From Sphagnum magellanicum (lineage: Eukaryota > Streptophyta > Sphagnopsida > Sphagnales > Sphagnaceae), in assembly GCA_021904315.1 (NCBI GenBank), contig CM038915.1, positions 14,570,001-14,634,000 of the forward strand: a DNA stretch of 64,000 nucleotides. Reading direction: 5' to 3'. Of the stretch, positions 1 through 10,640 are shown piece by piece. The notes beneath the pieces were generated by a model. The model was not told the DNA's origin. It searched no databases and saw only the letters and a list, made by a program, of their open reading frames with translations. Numbering within the stretch: the stretch's first letter is position 1; each line of letters starts with the position of its first letter. The translations under genes and the position numbers were made by a program.

Positions 1-48
1 ATGTGTCTTGTAATTTTCATGCAGGTATGCTGCAGAATAAAGAGACAT
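1..48 (-). CDS. SPK1: SPK1 exon 13 (cut by the window edge)
   Basis: After a CACTGCTGCAG acceptor the open frame reads MSLYSAAYLHENYKTH up to the edge. This resembles the ISLPV...PHYLQES(T)KER segment that should come next, but it is several residues shorter. The acceptor choice is tentative. Confidence 0.45.
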   Translation of the reverse strand, partial: MSLYSAAYLHENYKTH

Positions 49-3000
49 CTGCAGCAGTGTTGAACAATATTGCTCAGACAAGTAACAAAAGGCAATTCTG
101 GGCACATTGTCTCATGCCACTTGCTCTTGATGGTGTGGAGAATCATCATTCAGAGGCTCTTTGGCACCAATGAGTAAAATTGCATGTAAAGAAACTTTTG
201 TGGCCATAATTATGTGTACACAGGAATACAAATTAGAGGAGGTACATACTGTGATGCAAGCAGTAAGGGAAGCACAGAAAAACCAACTACCACCTGCCAC
301 CCAATCACACAGATGATAGTCAGATAATAACCCTAAAGCCACTGCAGGATATTCCTTGTCTAGAGATCCCAATGGTGCAAGCAGAACTAATTACTTCATG
401 GTCAGACTGGCACAGATTCAAGTATATGAGATTGTGGAGAAAATCTCTAAATCAACAGTTTGAAGGTAACACAGATCATAACTGTGGTCATAATCTTATG
501 AATCACCCACAAAGTGTCAGACCATCACCTTGATCATGAATACAAGTGACAAGCTGGCTGACTTCCCACTAGCATGAGTTTGTATGCAATAGTAAAGGCA
601 GGCCACAATACTTACTGGCTTTGGTGCCTCCAGTTTCATCTGAAGGTCAACATGGAAAAAGGTGAAAAGAAGGTGATGGTGGGGTGTTAAAACTGCAGGG
701 AGTCGCATTTTGAATTCATCATGGTAGTGAGGACTCTTTGTGTTGATATCAACTTGGGAATGCCCATACTTCTGCATATTACTATCTGAATCCCGAGGGA
801 AGAGTGCCTGTCACAGTGCAAAGGTATTAGGGCCGATATCTTGGACCATGAAACACGTGCCAACATCTTGCATTCAATTCAACAACCTACAACTTTGGTT
901 CTTAAGCTGAAGTAACCAAGCATTATTTACCTGTTCACTGACTTTTTGGATCAAAACAACACCTAAAAACTTTTGTGAATTTCTGCAGATCTAGATATCA
1001 ATTCTTTCAAACCAAGGGTGTTCTGGAAAATACTGCACAACTCTCACAAGTCAATGTAAAGTAAAAGGAAACAAATAATGAATACCTCAAGAGGTGGTTT
1101 CCGGATATCTGAATCATCCTTACGGAGTTCAACACGGATAAAGAGATTACGCTTTTTGCTCAGATTCACAGATTGAGGGTATATGTACAGACAGTGCAAC
1201 ATTTGTGCCAATGGCTCGCCTTTTGTCAATGTCCTGAACTCAACTGCCTTAAACTGCATCACCCACACAGAAAGAAACACATTATGGTAGAACTCACTCA
1301 TTCTTTGACAGATTTTTAAACCCTACATTCAGCACCCTAATGGCACAGAAAATTAAAAGTCAACCTTTTTCACTGTGAACTAGGAGAACTCAACCTCAAA
1401 AGTTATATTTCATGAATACTGAGAATTTCTCAATACTTATGATTGTAGTCATTGTGAAAAGACTTGAGAGATAACCCTATAATAAGGAAATGGAAGTTTC
1501 AGATCTGACCAAAAACCCAGCAACCATGAAGAGGAAACCCCACCCTAAGGAAAGAGAAATCTCAAAAGTAACTGGAAGTACATATTTGAATTTTCCCAGT
1601 TTGATTGGTTATGGTAGGTTTTGGAAACTGAATGCTCAAAGCTGAGGAAGATGTTAATGTTGGGTGTACACATGTATGCAACAACCAGGTTCCACAATAT
1701 AATAACCGACAACCTGAATGCCTGTAGTTGTGAAGCTCTCATGATGTTTTACAGCCATAACACACAATCAAAACACAAGATTTTCTGTTTCATACTACAC
1801 TGGATTTTCTGTAGTGTAGAGCTCAAGGTCTGAGGGGTCTCAAAGTCCAGGCATGGGCAACCTACATCAGGGCGTCCAAACTCAGAGCTGCTTCCTCCAC
1901 TTGCAGAATATCCAAATCGATGTTTTTCTCCAGCAGTCCATTTGGAGCGTCCACTAAAGCCTCCCTTTGTATAACCTGCAGAGCCATTCCGCAAGTGTCT
2001 AGACATGGAAGTCTCATGACCCTCACCATCCACAGATCCATTAAAGCTGCCACACTCAGAGAGCACATCGGTCTCCAAGTCATCTCCAGAGAGCCTCTCC
2101 ACCTCCAATCGCAGGGTAGCCTTCACAGGCTTGTGTGTTAAGCGCTTTGGATCCTTCAGAAGAAACATTTTCAATACTCTATCAGTGTCAAAACAATACA
2201 GGATTCAGCATGGGGGTTTGTCTCATAGTTGAATGATGGTGTGAAGTACTCATCACAGAGCCAGCTCTGCATGGATCTGATGTGCTGCTCTAAAGGGAAT
2301 TGGACCTTGACCCTTCACTCCATAACAGTCCAAGGTTGAGGTGCCCAGAAACAATATCTGAAAAATATAGTCTGGAAGGCAACTTACAGAGCTTTCAGAA
2401 CCAGAACTAAGCAAACAAGTTAGTGTCTGAGCTATCAGAAAGACCCATAAAATCATTAAGACCATAGTCTGGTGCAGGATCCAACCCTTAGCCCTTCAGA
2501 CCTGCCTGACTGTGTATGAGGTATAAGAATTATTTCAAAGCATTATACCTCACTGCAACAGCAAAGCTTGACAGGGTGTACAGTGTAGGTTTCATGTTAT
2601 CCTCTGACTACTATCTAAAGGATATACTCAGGACAATCAAAGCTTGACAGGAGAGCCTAGTCGATAATATCAAAAAACCACCAACACCTAAAAGACAGGA
2701 TGCAGGAAAAACTCACAAATGTGCCCACCAGGAGAGTTTCCTCCATGTAGTTTTCCTTCACACGGTTGAAGCTTGGTACATCCACAAGGACAGGCTCATG
2801 TTGCCTTGGCTCATGGTGCTTGGAATCACCAGCAACTAGTCTTCCATCAATATCAAGTGAAGCTTCCATTAGACCAGATCCCAAGAGTGTTGGCTGGGGC
2901 AGTGGGCTACTTGGAGACGTAAAACCACCCACCCCACCAGTTACATTAGCATCAAAAAGTGAAACAGTTGCCCATGCAAATGGCTCTCGAAAGGGCATTA

Positions 3001-6000
3001 CACGTGCCCATACTTGTAGCTTTTGTTTCTCCCTTTCTGACAAGTGGACCTGCCAGCACTCAACACATGACATTGAATATCCAACCACTAGGTATAATGC
3101 CAAAGAATCAATGGAGTATGCAAGGGATGATGAAGACCCAATACCAACCCACTGTATCATCATGTAGCATAGAAAATGCTATGAAGCATGATAAGCATTG
3201 ATGCATAATTGGTTGAATTGGGAGCAGCTTACAGGCTCTTTCCGGGTATAAACAGAGGGTGTAACACCACCTTCTTCAGTTACATGCTTTTCAAGTTGGA
3301 TCAACAGACAAACAGCTGATGAAGCTGAATCCAATGAAAATACTGCTTTCCTTTGCACCCCACTTGCTTCCTGCCATCCAAATATTAACTTCCTTAGATA
3401 ATGCCTGTTTATCAATATTCAACTCCCCATGAGGTTTTGCAAAAAAGAATATCCAAAACATCAAGAAGGATTTATTTGCTTTGTTACTCTATCCAACACT
3501 GATTGCTACTTCACTCCAGAAAATAGAGTCACCCAGTAGTCTCTCCTGGGGGGCAATTACACAGCCAAAGAAAGTAGAGTTGTTTATCATATGTATCCAT
3601 GTGTCCTTTTGGGCATGGGGTGCTATGTAAAGATTCCACTAAAAATTCAAGTGGAAGAACATAATGTGTTTTGTTGACCATTTCCCTGAGCCATCAGCCT
3701 GAAAAGAGAAGAGTCATCTTACATCTTGAAACTCAGAAGGCAAGAAGCGGAAGTGAAAGTCTTCGGATAGCTTTTCCCGTCTCTCCTTGTTGTATAAACA
3801 CATTGTGCCATATATAGGCTCTTTTGAATCAAAACATAACCCCAGTCAATATGCTTGTCCATAAGGAGAAAAAACCAAGCAAAATGAACTAACTAGTCAT
3901 TTGGCTGCAAGAATATCTTCAGCCACGTTTATACTCAAAATCTAACAAATTACAACAGTACAGAGAATATCAAGCAAGTCTGTTCATTCTTCACCCTTAC
4001 TCCAGTTGTATACCCTTGACCGTTTAAGCTACATAAGCTACAACAAAGTAATAACACACAATGCTAATCAGAACCAACCTGATTAGTTCCTCACATCAGA
4101 AAATGAACAAACAATTGTGCTCAATTCTTTTCATAGAAACTTACCAACAAGTCCAGCTTGAATATTCAAAGAAACCAGCTTCACAGATAATTTGAGTCCA
4201 CCACTGCTGCAAGAGGAAGTAGAAACAGGTGAGGAAAGCCAATGTTTCCACATTGGGTATCATAGCCTAGCATGAGGTCACAGATAAGTGCCATAAGTCC
4301 AATTAACATCACCATTGCTACACTAAGGACCTGCATTTCCACCTCCACAATGACTAAGGTGTCAATCTATTGAGGGGCTCTATGCAGCTTTGTGTAAACT
4401 GGGTGCCAGCCCAGAATCTGCCCTGCCCTTCAAATCCCTTGTTTTCAGGACAGTCTAGCTTTCTAACATGTCAGATAATTTGAACAATTTCAAACACAAA
4501 GGAGGATCTACAGACAACTTCCTCACTTGGATAAAGTGGGTAAATCAACTCAAAAGATAGTGCAGATCCACAAAAGGCTACTATTTGCACAGCAAGGAGC
4601 CACTATTCTCCATATGCTCACTAGGAAATACAGCATGTGTGCACACTCTTTACTTTGTGTGCATGTATGTACCTACATTCACAGTGCAGGAATATTGACA
4701 TGATTGCAGAGAGAGACTCTGCAAAAAATATTAAAGGTAAAACAAACAAATGTTGTTTTAGTGCTGGCCAAACCAAAACAAAACCTAATAAGGAAGAGCC
4801 TGGTCATAACTTTGCAAGTATCACTCACAAAGCATCAGACCATCACCTTCATCATGAATGACAGGGCCTAGCTGCAATGACTCCCCACTGACTTCATCAG
4901 CTCCCAACAGGCCCTTTGGAGTGCCATCACAGCACTACCTGTGACATCTTTGTCACCTAATCCTGCAATTAAATGTAGTGAGATACTACAATTACCCAGA
5001 ATCTGATTTAGAGATCTGGAATGGCAGATCTGAGCAGTAAACCTTATGAGCAACTGCTATACTGTGTAATATATACAAACAGAAATTCCAACCTGGGAGA
5101 CAGTGAGGCTGGTAGCTCTGATGTCCGTTGCCCATATATAAAAGCTCTCTCAGTGACCCAATTGAAAACAGGGTCATATGCAGGTAATGGGGGTAGGCCT
5201 AAATGCTGCAACCAAAGGTACATCAAGCCTTTAGAACCAAAAACACTGAGAGAACTCCCAAACTCTTTGCTTAGCTGGTAAGTGCAGTGTAATCCTATTG
5301 AGCTCAGAGAGACCATTGAAATGTAACAGTCATCAGAGAAGGTACTGAAAGTCAAAGTTGATAGATTTGAACCTTTCGAGGAGGAAAACCATTGGCAACC
5401 GAGGAATGCCTTCCTGATGTGCTGGGTTCCTCATCATCCATGTCCTCACCTCTTGCATGTCTGGTTGACAGCTGCAATTCTGCAGACAAGGAAAAACCAG
5501 AGTATTTTCAGGTATGAGAGCATGGAATCAAAGTAAGCTTACAGTTTCCTTCATCTTCCATAGTTCATGGTCAAATCTCAAGAGTACATCTGATTTCAAC
5601 TGTTTCCCTCAGACCATAGCATTGGGCCAAAGGGCAATGTCATGGTGTCATTCTAGTTTGAGGTTCAGGTCCCCTGTGCACCAACCACTAGGCTAGAGTT
5701 TTTCATTTCCAGTTTTTAGGTCCAGGGTCTAGACATTACACCATGTTTTGCAAGCTCTGGTTTCAGGTGTTAGGGTTTGCACCTGTTTCCACATCAGTAT
5801 CAGGTCCTTCAAAAATTTGTTGCTCAAACACAGGTGGTGGAATGCACTTATAGTGCCCATATTTTCTCTCATCCTTTAACCAGTCAGCCTTGTAGCTTTG
5901 CACCAGCTCTTTCAAATGTGGCCATTGGTCTAAATTACCATTAAGCTGCACCCAAACATACCCAAACAAGAATAGCATTAAATGACATTAGTACTATTCC

Positions 6001-6325
6001 TTTTGGACATGTACTAGACAGCTGAAAAGTCTCCTAAAACTTGTACATTCCCATCTGTGAATAAGAAGAATATTGAAAGGTTAAGGTCCATAAACAACAA
6101 TCAATGGAAGAAACCAAGATTTTGGTGTTTCCACAAGGACATGAGAGGCTCAACAACAGCTGGGTACAAAGAAAACCAGAGGTACAATATGTGGTGAGTC
6201 ATAAGACTAAAAACTAAACCAAGAATATGCAAATTCAGTACCAAGGGATCAAGGTCCAATGCATGTCCAGAGAAGGGATGTTGAATTCGCCTGAATCGTC
6301 TCCCACTCAATTGGTTGTCACCCAT
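1..6325 (-). CDS. SPK1: SPIKE1-type DOCK guanine nucleotide exchange factor, 5' half (13 exons, partial)
   Basis: Thirteen exons read right to left join in phase with GT-AG borders into 610 codons from ATG at 6325. They follow plant SPK1 in order: GRRFRRIQ near the N-terminus, DQWPHLKELVQSY, KYGHY, QQIFEGPDTD, PPLPAYDPVFNW, REKLSEDFHFR, CLLIQLEKHVTEEGG, EREKQKLQVWARVMPFRE, DPKRLTHKPVKATLRLE, then HCLYIYP and FIRVELRKDDSDIRK, where the DHR-1 (C2-like, lipid-binding) domain begins (about residue 475). Plant SPK1 is about 1,830 residues long, so the rest of DHR-1 and all of catalytic DHR-2 lie beyond the left edge. Family role: activates ROP GTPases, recruits SCAR/WAVE-ARP2/3, controls actin and cell shape. 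The start is chosen because ATG at 6325 directly follows a tctacag acceptor-like site and gives the family N-terminus. Exon joins are inferred, and exons 12-13 are the least certain. Confidence 0.88.
246..293 (-). CDS. SPK1: SPK1 exon 12 (short)
   Basis: Sixteen codons, VVVGFSVLPLLLASQY, lie between GGTGGCAG and GTACCT. The VVVGFSVLPLL start matches the VVVGYASLPLS that follows LEAPKP in the family. The 3' border is less certain. Confidence 0.6.
616..807 (-). CDS. SPK1: SPK1 exon 11, DHR-1 continued
   Basis: The acceptor is GTGACAG and the donor a consensus GTAAGT. It encodes ALFPRDSDSNMQKYGHSQV, HYHDEFKMRLPAVLTPHHHL and LFTFFHVDLQMKLEAPKP, the most conserved part of the SPK1 DHR-1 domain. 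It is 64 codons, phase 0. Confidence 0.88.
1086..1253 (-). CDS. SPK1: SPK1 exon 10, start of DHR-1
   Basis: The acceptor is GTGATGCAG and the donor GTATTC. It encodes EFRTLTKGEPLAQMLHCLYI and FIRVELRKDDSDIRKPPLE. The HCLYIYP and RNLFIRVELRKDD strings open the DHR-1 domain, which in DOCK proteins binds phosphoinositides. Confidence 0.88.
1866..2153 (-). CDS. SPK1: SPK1 exon 9
   Basis: The acceptor is TCTTCTGAAG and the donor GTAGGT. It encodes DPKRLTHKPVKATLRLEVER, then a Gly/Ser-rich low-conservation linker ending FGRPD. The open frame continues past the donor, but stopping here gives the family length into exon 10. Confidence 0.82.
2729..3049 (-). CDS. SPK1: SPK1 exon 8
   Basis: The largest exon here (107 codons) lies between GTGCTGGCAG and GTGGGC. 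It encodes VHLSEREKQKLQVWARVMPF and FAWATVSLFDANVTGG, a Ser/Pro-rich linker, and SFNRVKENYMEETLL, in family order. Confidence 0.87.
3233..3370 (-). CDS. SPK1: SPK1 exon 7
   Basis: The acceptor is GATGGCAG and the donor GTAAGC. It encodes VFSLDSASSAVCLLIQLEKH and VTEEGGVTPSVYTRKEP, nearly invariant in plant SPK1. It is 46 codons, phase 0 at both ends. Confidence 0.87.
3723..3820 (-). CDS. SPK1: SPK1 exon 6
   Basis: It encodes EPIYGTMCLYNKERREKL and SEDFHFRFLPSEFQD, a conserved SPK1 block (VEPFFGSIALYNQERKEKLSEDF in other plants). The donor is GTAAGA. The acceptor (TTCAAAAG) has a poor pyrimidine tract, but it is the only one that keeps frame. Confidence 0.82.
4145..4206 (-). CDS. SPK1: SPK1 exon 5
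   Basis: A short exon between TCTTGCAG and GTAAGT encodes SGGLKLSVKLVSLNIQAGLV, equivalent to the SGLKISVRVLSLAFQSGLV segment of the family. It enters in phase 2 and leaves one base. It is too short to show as an open frame and was found by homology and splice sites. Confidence 0.82.
5093..5205 (-). CDS. SPK1: SPK1 exon 4
   Basis: The acceptor is TTGGTTGCAG and the donor GTTGGA. It encodes HLGLPPLPAYDPVFNW and ERAFIYGQRTSE, matching the conserved PPLPAYEPAFDW...FGQRTPES block of the family. It leaves two bases. Confidence 0.85.
5373..5479 (-). CDS. SPK1: SPK1 exon 3
   Basis: The acceptor is TGTCTGCAG and the donor GTTCAA. The single base left by exon 2 completes a Glu codon. The exon then reads a polar stretch (RHARGEDMDDEEPSTSGRHS) at the variable acidic/serine region of SPK1, and ends in phase 0. 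Confidence 0.72.
5600..5700 (-). repeat. SINE-like scrap in SPK1 intron 2
   Basis: On the minus strand TAGCCTAGTGGTTGGTGCAC fits a Pol III A-box (TRGYNNARNGG) as found in tRNA-derived SINEs. A B-box in the right place is not clear on that strand, and there is no A-rich tail that I can define. Confidence 0.2.
5783..5945 (-). CDS. SPK1: SPK1 exon 2
   Basis: The acceptor is GGGTGCAG and the donor GTGCAA. It encodes NLDQWPHLKELVQSY, DERKYGHYKC and QQIFEGPDTDVET, a highly conserved N-terminal block of plant SPK1. It leaves one base for the next exon. Confidence 0.85.
6242..6325 (-). CDS. SPK1: SPK1 exon 1 (start codon)
   Basis: There are 28 codons, MGDNQLSGRRFRRIQ... to ...LDLDPL. The donor is GTACTG directly after the last codon (phase 0). 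The ATG sits one base after a TCTACAG that looks like an intron acceptor, so the 5'UTR is probably interrupted by an intron. Confidence 0.72.
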
Positions 6326-8280
6326 TCTGTAGACCAATATAAACCATCAGGCATTTCTTATAATTTTGCTCGTGTCAACAAGCTTTCAAATGAATCTGTT
6401 TCAATTAGGACTCTTTAAGTGAGCCATTGGCTTTAAGGCCCATTTGAATGCCCAAAGGAACTATTTCCATGCAACCACTCACCCAAGGAAGAGAAGCTAA
6501 TACAACAGGACGCACAAATATGAATGATATTCTCAGGTCTTCTATACTTGCTCTCAATCTATTTTATCTTGTTTCCCCTTCTTCTTTCTGTCACTTCTTT
6601 GTGCTTGCTGAGGACCAATAGTGCTCCCCTTCTTTTCTTGCCAGGCCTTAGTGGGATAGAAAATACCTTGTAGATTCCACAGAAATGACCTCAGCTCCCT
6701 CCTCTTGATTGCCCACACAAACCCATCATGTTCCTTGTGCGAACGAAAGCTACATTATGATCCAAAAAATGAAAATAGCCGATTTCTTCAGCTCTCAGTA
6801 AAAAGCTTATTTTCAAGTCTGAATGTGCTGTTCCCCTTCATATATCTAGGCCCAGCAATTAAGGAGGTTGGTCATACATGATTGACTGATGGTAGCAGGT
6901 CATTGCCCCATGACCTAAGTGACCACCACCTCTCCATCCCTGCTCCTACAATAGAGTAAGAATCCATAAATCCCCTTGTCTTCAACTTCTGCACATGTTC
7001 TATCCTCCTTTGGTTATATATGGTTTCGAGGTTGATATCACAGCAGTCTGATGGGACAACCAGCTGCTCTTGAATGACTTGAGATGATATATAATCAAAT
7101 GGATTTGTTCCCAAACAATCATATTGTTGATATGATTTTATCACTCAAGGTGGCATTTTGTCGCAGAGAAGTGCCTTTCGAATGCTCAGAAAGTGAAGGC
7201 ACTCAAGGAGATAGAAACAACCATGTTACTGACTCTAATTTCAAAGAGACTTTCTGGTATGTGCGCCCACAACATACAATGCAAGGTCAAAAGTACATTA
7301 ATCTGATGAAGAAAAATATGTCCATCATTACAGATTCAACAGCTCCTTCAATATTCACCTCAGATTGTTCCCATATGAAACTCAGACTTGGTAACTGACA
7401 TTCTACAATAAATAACAAAAGCCCTGATCTTTTTGAGGCATGCCACAAAGCCACATCAAGACTCGCTATCTGGCATTCCATACAAAATAAAAGCCGAGAC
7501 CCTAAATTTCCTGTCTCACAGAGCTACAACGGAGGGGAAAGGCTAGGTCCTCCCTTCACCAAACAAAAGTATCCACAACTCCCCCTGCCCGCTAAGAACA
7601 TCATTTTCTTTCCTTCCAGCAAACAAGATTGCAAAGGCCCTGATAACACAATGCTGCTGCTATCTATCACGATCACCACCAGTGTTACTCTACTCTTTCA
7701 CACGATCAAGCCAAGCACTTGAAGTCTCACCTTGTGTAAGTTGCTGTTTGCTGCTACCACATTTGACTTGATGATTTGACAGAGAAGCGCATACAGTAGG
7801 GGAAGTTTCGGATTAGTCGGCGCCAATGTGTCACGGGCGGTTTCTGAGCTTCTTACAGGCTATATATTTAATGCCATTCTCTCTACTAACCCTTGCTAAC
7901 TTTAGAAAACAAGACTCACTTGGAATCACATTCTAAATGCTTCACAATGGAAGAAGCTATGTGCATTTCCAAATGCACGCAAATGAGTGCAACAACAACA
8001 ACAGTTCAACACCACTCTTAACTTGACCCAACGCTACTAGTCATGATGAGGCCATTACTTGCATTCAACACACACACAACTATAAAATCTTTACTTATAA
8101 AGCCTCTTCTTTCTCCTCCAGCCATCCCCCGCTCAGTCTGTATAAGAGAGTTCCCAAACACCTTACAGTATTACTGCCTTTCAAAACTCGCATTGCTACA
8201 CACACAAACACACACACAAACAGAAGAAAAAAAACCCCCACACAACTGCAACAACACTGTCTTTAAAGCAACCACACATA
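6326..8280 (-). promoter_or_regulatory. SPK1 upstream and probable 5'UTR/intron region
   Basis: This stretch directly precedes the SPK1 start on the minus strand and has no convincing coding frame. A TATA-like AAATATATAG occurs on the minus strand near 7863-7873, followed by GC-richer sequence (7790-7850) that could be a leader. The acceptor-like TCTACAG next to the ATG implies at least one 5'UTR intron within this stretch. No transcription start can be fixed from sequence alone. Confidence 0.35.
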
Positions 8281-8590
8281 CACTGTCTGTCCGTCTGGAT
8301 CGCGAGCGAGTGTGCGCGCTTGCTTGCTTGCTTCAAGATGGTCTTCTTCTTCTTCTTGGATACATCTTTGAGCAAACCTAGAAAAAAATGCTTGTTTCGG
8401 TTTCTACAAATCTACAGCAAGAGAAAACTTGCTCCGAACAGAAAAAAATCCTCCAAAAATCGACACAAAGAGACAAGGCATTGCTCCCAGAATCCACTCG
8501 AATCCCTCCTTTTCCTCTCTGTCTCTGTTTCTCTGCACGTCTCCTCTGTGTCTTCTGTGTCTCTCGTCTGTCTCTTCGTCCCCGTCTCCA

Positions 8591-8610
8591 CTCTCTCTCT
8601 CTCTCTCTCT
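8591..8610. repeat. (CT)10 microsatellite
   Basis: A perfect CT dinucleotide run inside a longer pyrimidine-rich stretch. Confidence 0.9.
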
Positions 8611-8730
8611 CCTCTGTTTCTCCGCCCCCGTCTCCGTCCCTCCGTCCCTCGCTCCCTCTCTCCCGTCTGTCAACAACAACAGCAACACTAGTGCATTGGA
8701 TGAAGCGCGCAATAATAATTAGACAAGGCG

Positions 8731-8754
8731 ACAACAACAACAACAACAACAACA
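8731..8754. repeat. (ACA)n microsatellite
   Basis: Eight perfect ACA units. Confidence 0.9.
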
Positions 8755-8879
8755 GACTTCTGTTAACTAAAAAACAATATCTCATCCATCCCTGCAAATT
8801 CCCCATTCTTCTATGTAAAATTTCAACATTATTTAGTTTCAAACATAATTTCCTCATTATTATTATTATTTTTTAAACA

Positions 8880-9240
8880 TATAAATTTTTGAATAAGAAA
8901 TAATGAGATTTTAGTTCTTTCATATCAGGTATTTTTTCTTTTTAGGTACAATAATGAGTTTTATTTACCTGTTATTTTTCACATATGTATGACAAAAAAT
9001 TTTAAATGAGTTTTTGTTTATTGCTTATTGTTTTTTTTTAATTTTCCTTTTTGGGGGAGTGGGAGAAATAAAAAAGGGTAATTTCTTGATTTTGTAATTT
9101 TAACGAATTTATTTGCTGAGAAAACATATATTTTACACTGAAAAAAAAACACACACACTTTATTTTCAACCCCAAAAAAAATAGCCAAAAAAACTGCAAG
9201 GGAAAATGCGTGCATTTGTGCTTGGCGATCTTTCCTCGGT
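8880..9240. other. AT-rich spacer
   Basis: Homopolymer-rich AT sequence with nothing recognisable. Confidence 0.6.
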
Positions 9241-9490
9241 TTAGAATTTCTCTATATAAGGTAACCCAGGTGAGCTGGTAGGTAGGTACGAGGTACCCCT
9301 CTGCGACACACCGAGACCAACAGAAACGGGAGCACGTGGGTACCTTTGAGTGGCCGGAAAAGGGCAGCCTCGCTCTATTCTAGGGTAACCTATTCTGCAG
9401 GAATTGGACATGGATGATTCTGATGGGCAGAATGGGTCGCCCCCCCCCCTCCCCCACCAGAAGAATGGGGTCGCCCTAGTTATCAAAGAA
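9241..9490. other. Isolated GC-rich segment
   Basis: About 250 bases of much higher GC than either flank, with a GGTAGGTAGGTACGAGGTACC string and C-runs near 9440. There is no convincing coding frame. It looks like a foreign insert or the end of an element whose other parts I do not recognise. Confidence 0.35.
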
Positions 9491-9540
9491 ACCCTAGATT
9501 TAATAAAAAGTCATGACATGAAAAGACAATCTCAACAAGC

Positions 9541-10640
9541 ACATACACCAAATGGATGAAACATTGTGTTTTTGGATGAAGTTTATGACCATAAAGATGC
9601 ATTGACATCATCAATGAATATCTGTTGAATAAATATGTGGTGGAATTTGTTGGATGAATTCTACCTTGCATAAATGAAGCTAGTGTTCGTGGATGAAAGT
9701 TACCATATGCAACTCATATGGATAAAACTAACTAACTACCTACCTACCTATTGGATTAAATTTGATGATGAGTGGAATAGTGTTCATGTATTTGGCCATA
9801 TTTGTGAAATTTACATGGATGAGAATGATCTTCATACGACTACACAATGGATGAAATAAATGGCATGGAAAATCAAACCATATGGATGAAATTGTTAACA
9901 CATATAATTTGTAGCATATGGATGAAATTGGGCATTAATGAATATGAACATCATGAATGGGAATAAGTGTATGGATGAAATTAACAACATGCATGAATCT
10001 TTATTTTGGTATGGATTAATTTTACCACATGGGTGCAATTCATGATATAGACCAGTTTAACAATGTGAATCTGAACTAACATTTATAGATGAATGTGATC
10101 ATTATGCATGTAGTTGAATTTAATCCACATGGCCAATGACACTTTTCATGTTGATTCAACTATATTGTTTTCATCCATATGAACAACTTCCATGTATGTG
10201 GTCAAAATTAATCCATGTGTTGAATTGCATCACTATGATATATTATAGTAGTGTCATTCTTATGATTATTCGTTTTAAAATGTAATTCATGTTATTTATG
10301 TGGTTGATTTCATCCATATTGCCAAATTTCAACCATGTCATTAATATCACCCATGTCATCAAATTCCTTCATGATGTTAAGTTTATTCAAATGACATTTT
10401 CTCATACATGCAATTCATTTTATTTGTGTCATTTAATTTCATTCATATAAACCATATATTTCCATGTGTAAACTTTCAACTATTTTATCAAATTCATCAT
10501 TTTCATTTAGAGGTATGATGTTGTCAACATGGTGAATTCCATTCACATCACTTAATTTCATCCATGTCATCAAATTCAAATTACTTTCGTCCAAGTGTAA
10601 AACATTGTCCATCTTGTCAAAATGATATGGAAAATTTGAT
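9541..10640. repeat. TGGATGAA motif array that flips strand near 10.08 kb
   Basis: TGGATGAA (often ATGGATGAAATT) recurs on the plus strand near 9553, 9573, 9651, 9690, 9848, 9882, 9919 and 9972. From about 10,120 the reverse form TTCATCCA or close variants (CATCCATATTG, CATGTCATCAAATTC) takes over, e.g. near 10,170, 10,309 and 10,555. Short motifs repeated in both orientations are typical of CACTA subterminal regions, and a CACTA transposase remnant lies 2 kb away. That link is inference. Confidence 0.5.

Larger units (their letters stand above)
8281..8760. promoter_or_regulatory. GC-richer CT/CAA-repeat block, candidate promoter
   Basis: The block is locally rich in CpG (GGATCGCGAGCGAGTG near 8300), with a pyrimidine-rich stretch 8510-8670 that includes a (CT)10 run at 8591-8610, and (ACA)n at 8731-8754. 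Such CT and CAA runs are typical of plant promoters and 5' leaders. It lies between SPK1 and the repeat desert and could be the distal SPK1 promoter (GA-rich on the SPK1 strand) or a leader of a plus-strand transcript. Frames across it are low-complexity only. Confidence 0.35.

Noticed and set aside
2657..3163. Longer minus-strand frame across SPK1 exon 8 as a stand-alone 168-codon gene
   Set aside because: Its middle is SPK1 exon 8; both ends are intron translated past clear splice sites.
6872..7144. 90-codon minus-strand frame upstream of SPK1
   Set aside because: Does not resemble SPK1 or any protein I know; likely chance in the 5' region.
8043..8876. Overlapping open frames on both strands in the CT/CAA-rich block
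   Set aside because: They are translations of low-complexity DNA (poly Leu/Ser, Arg/Glu) and overlap one another in several frames.
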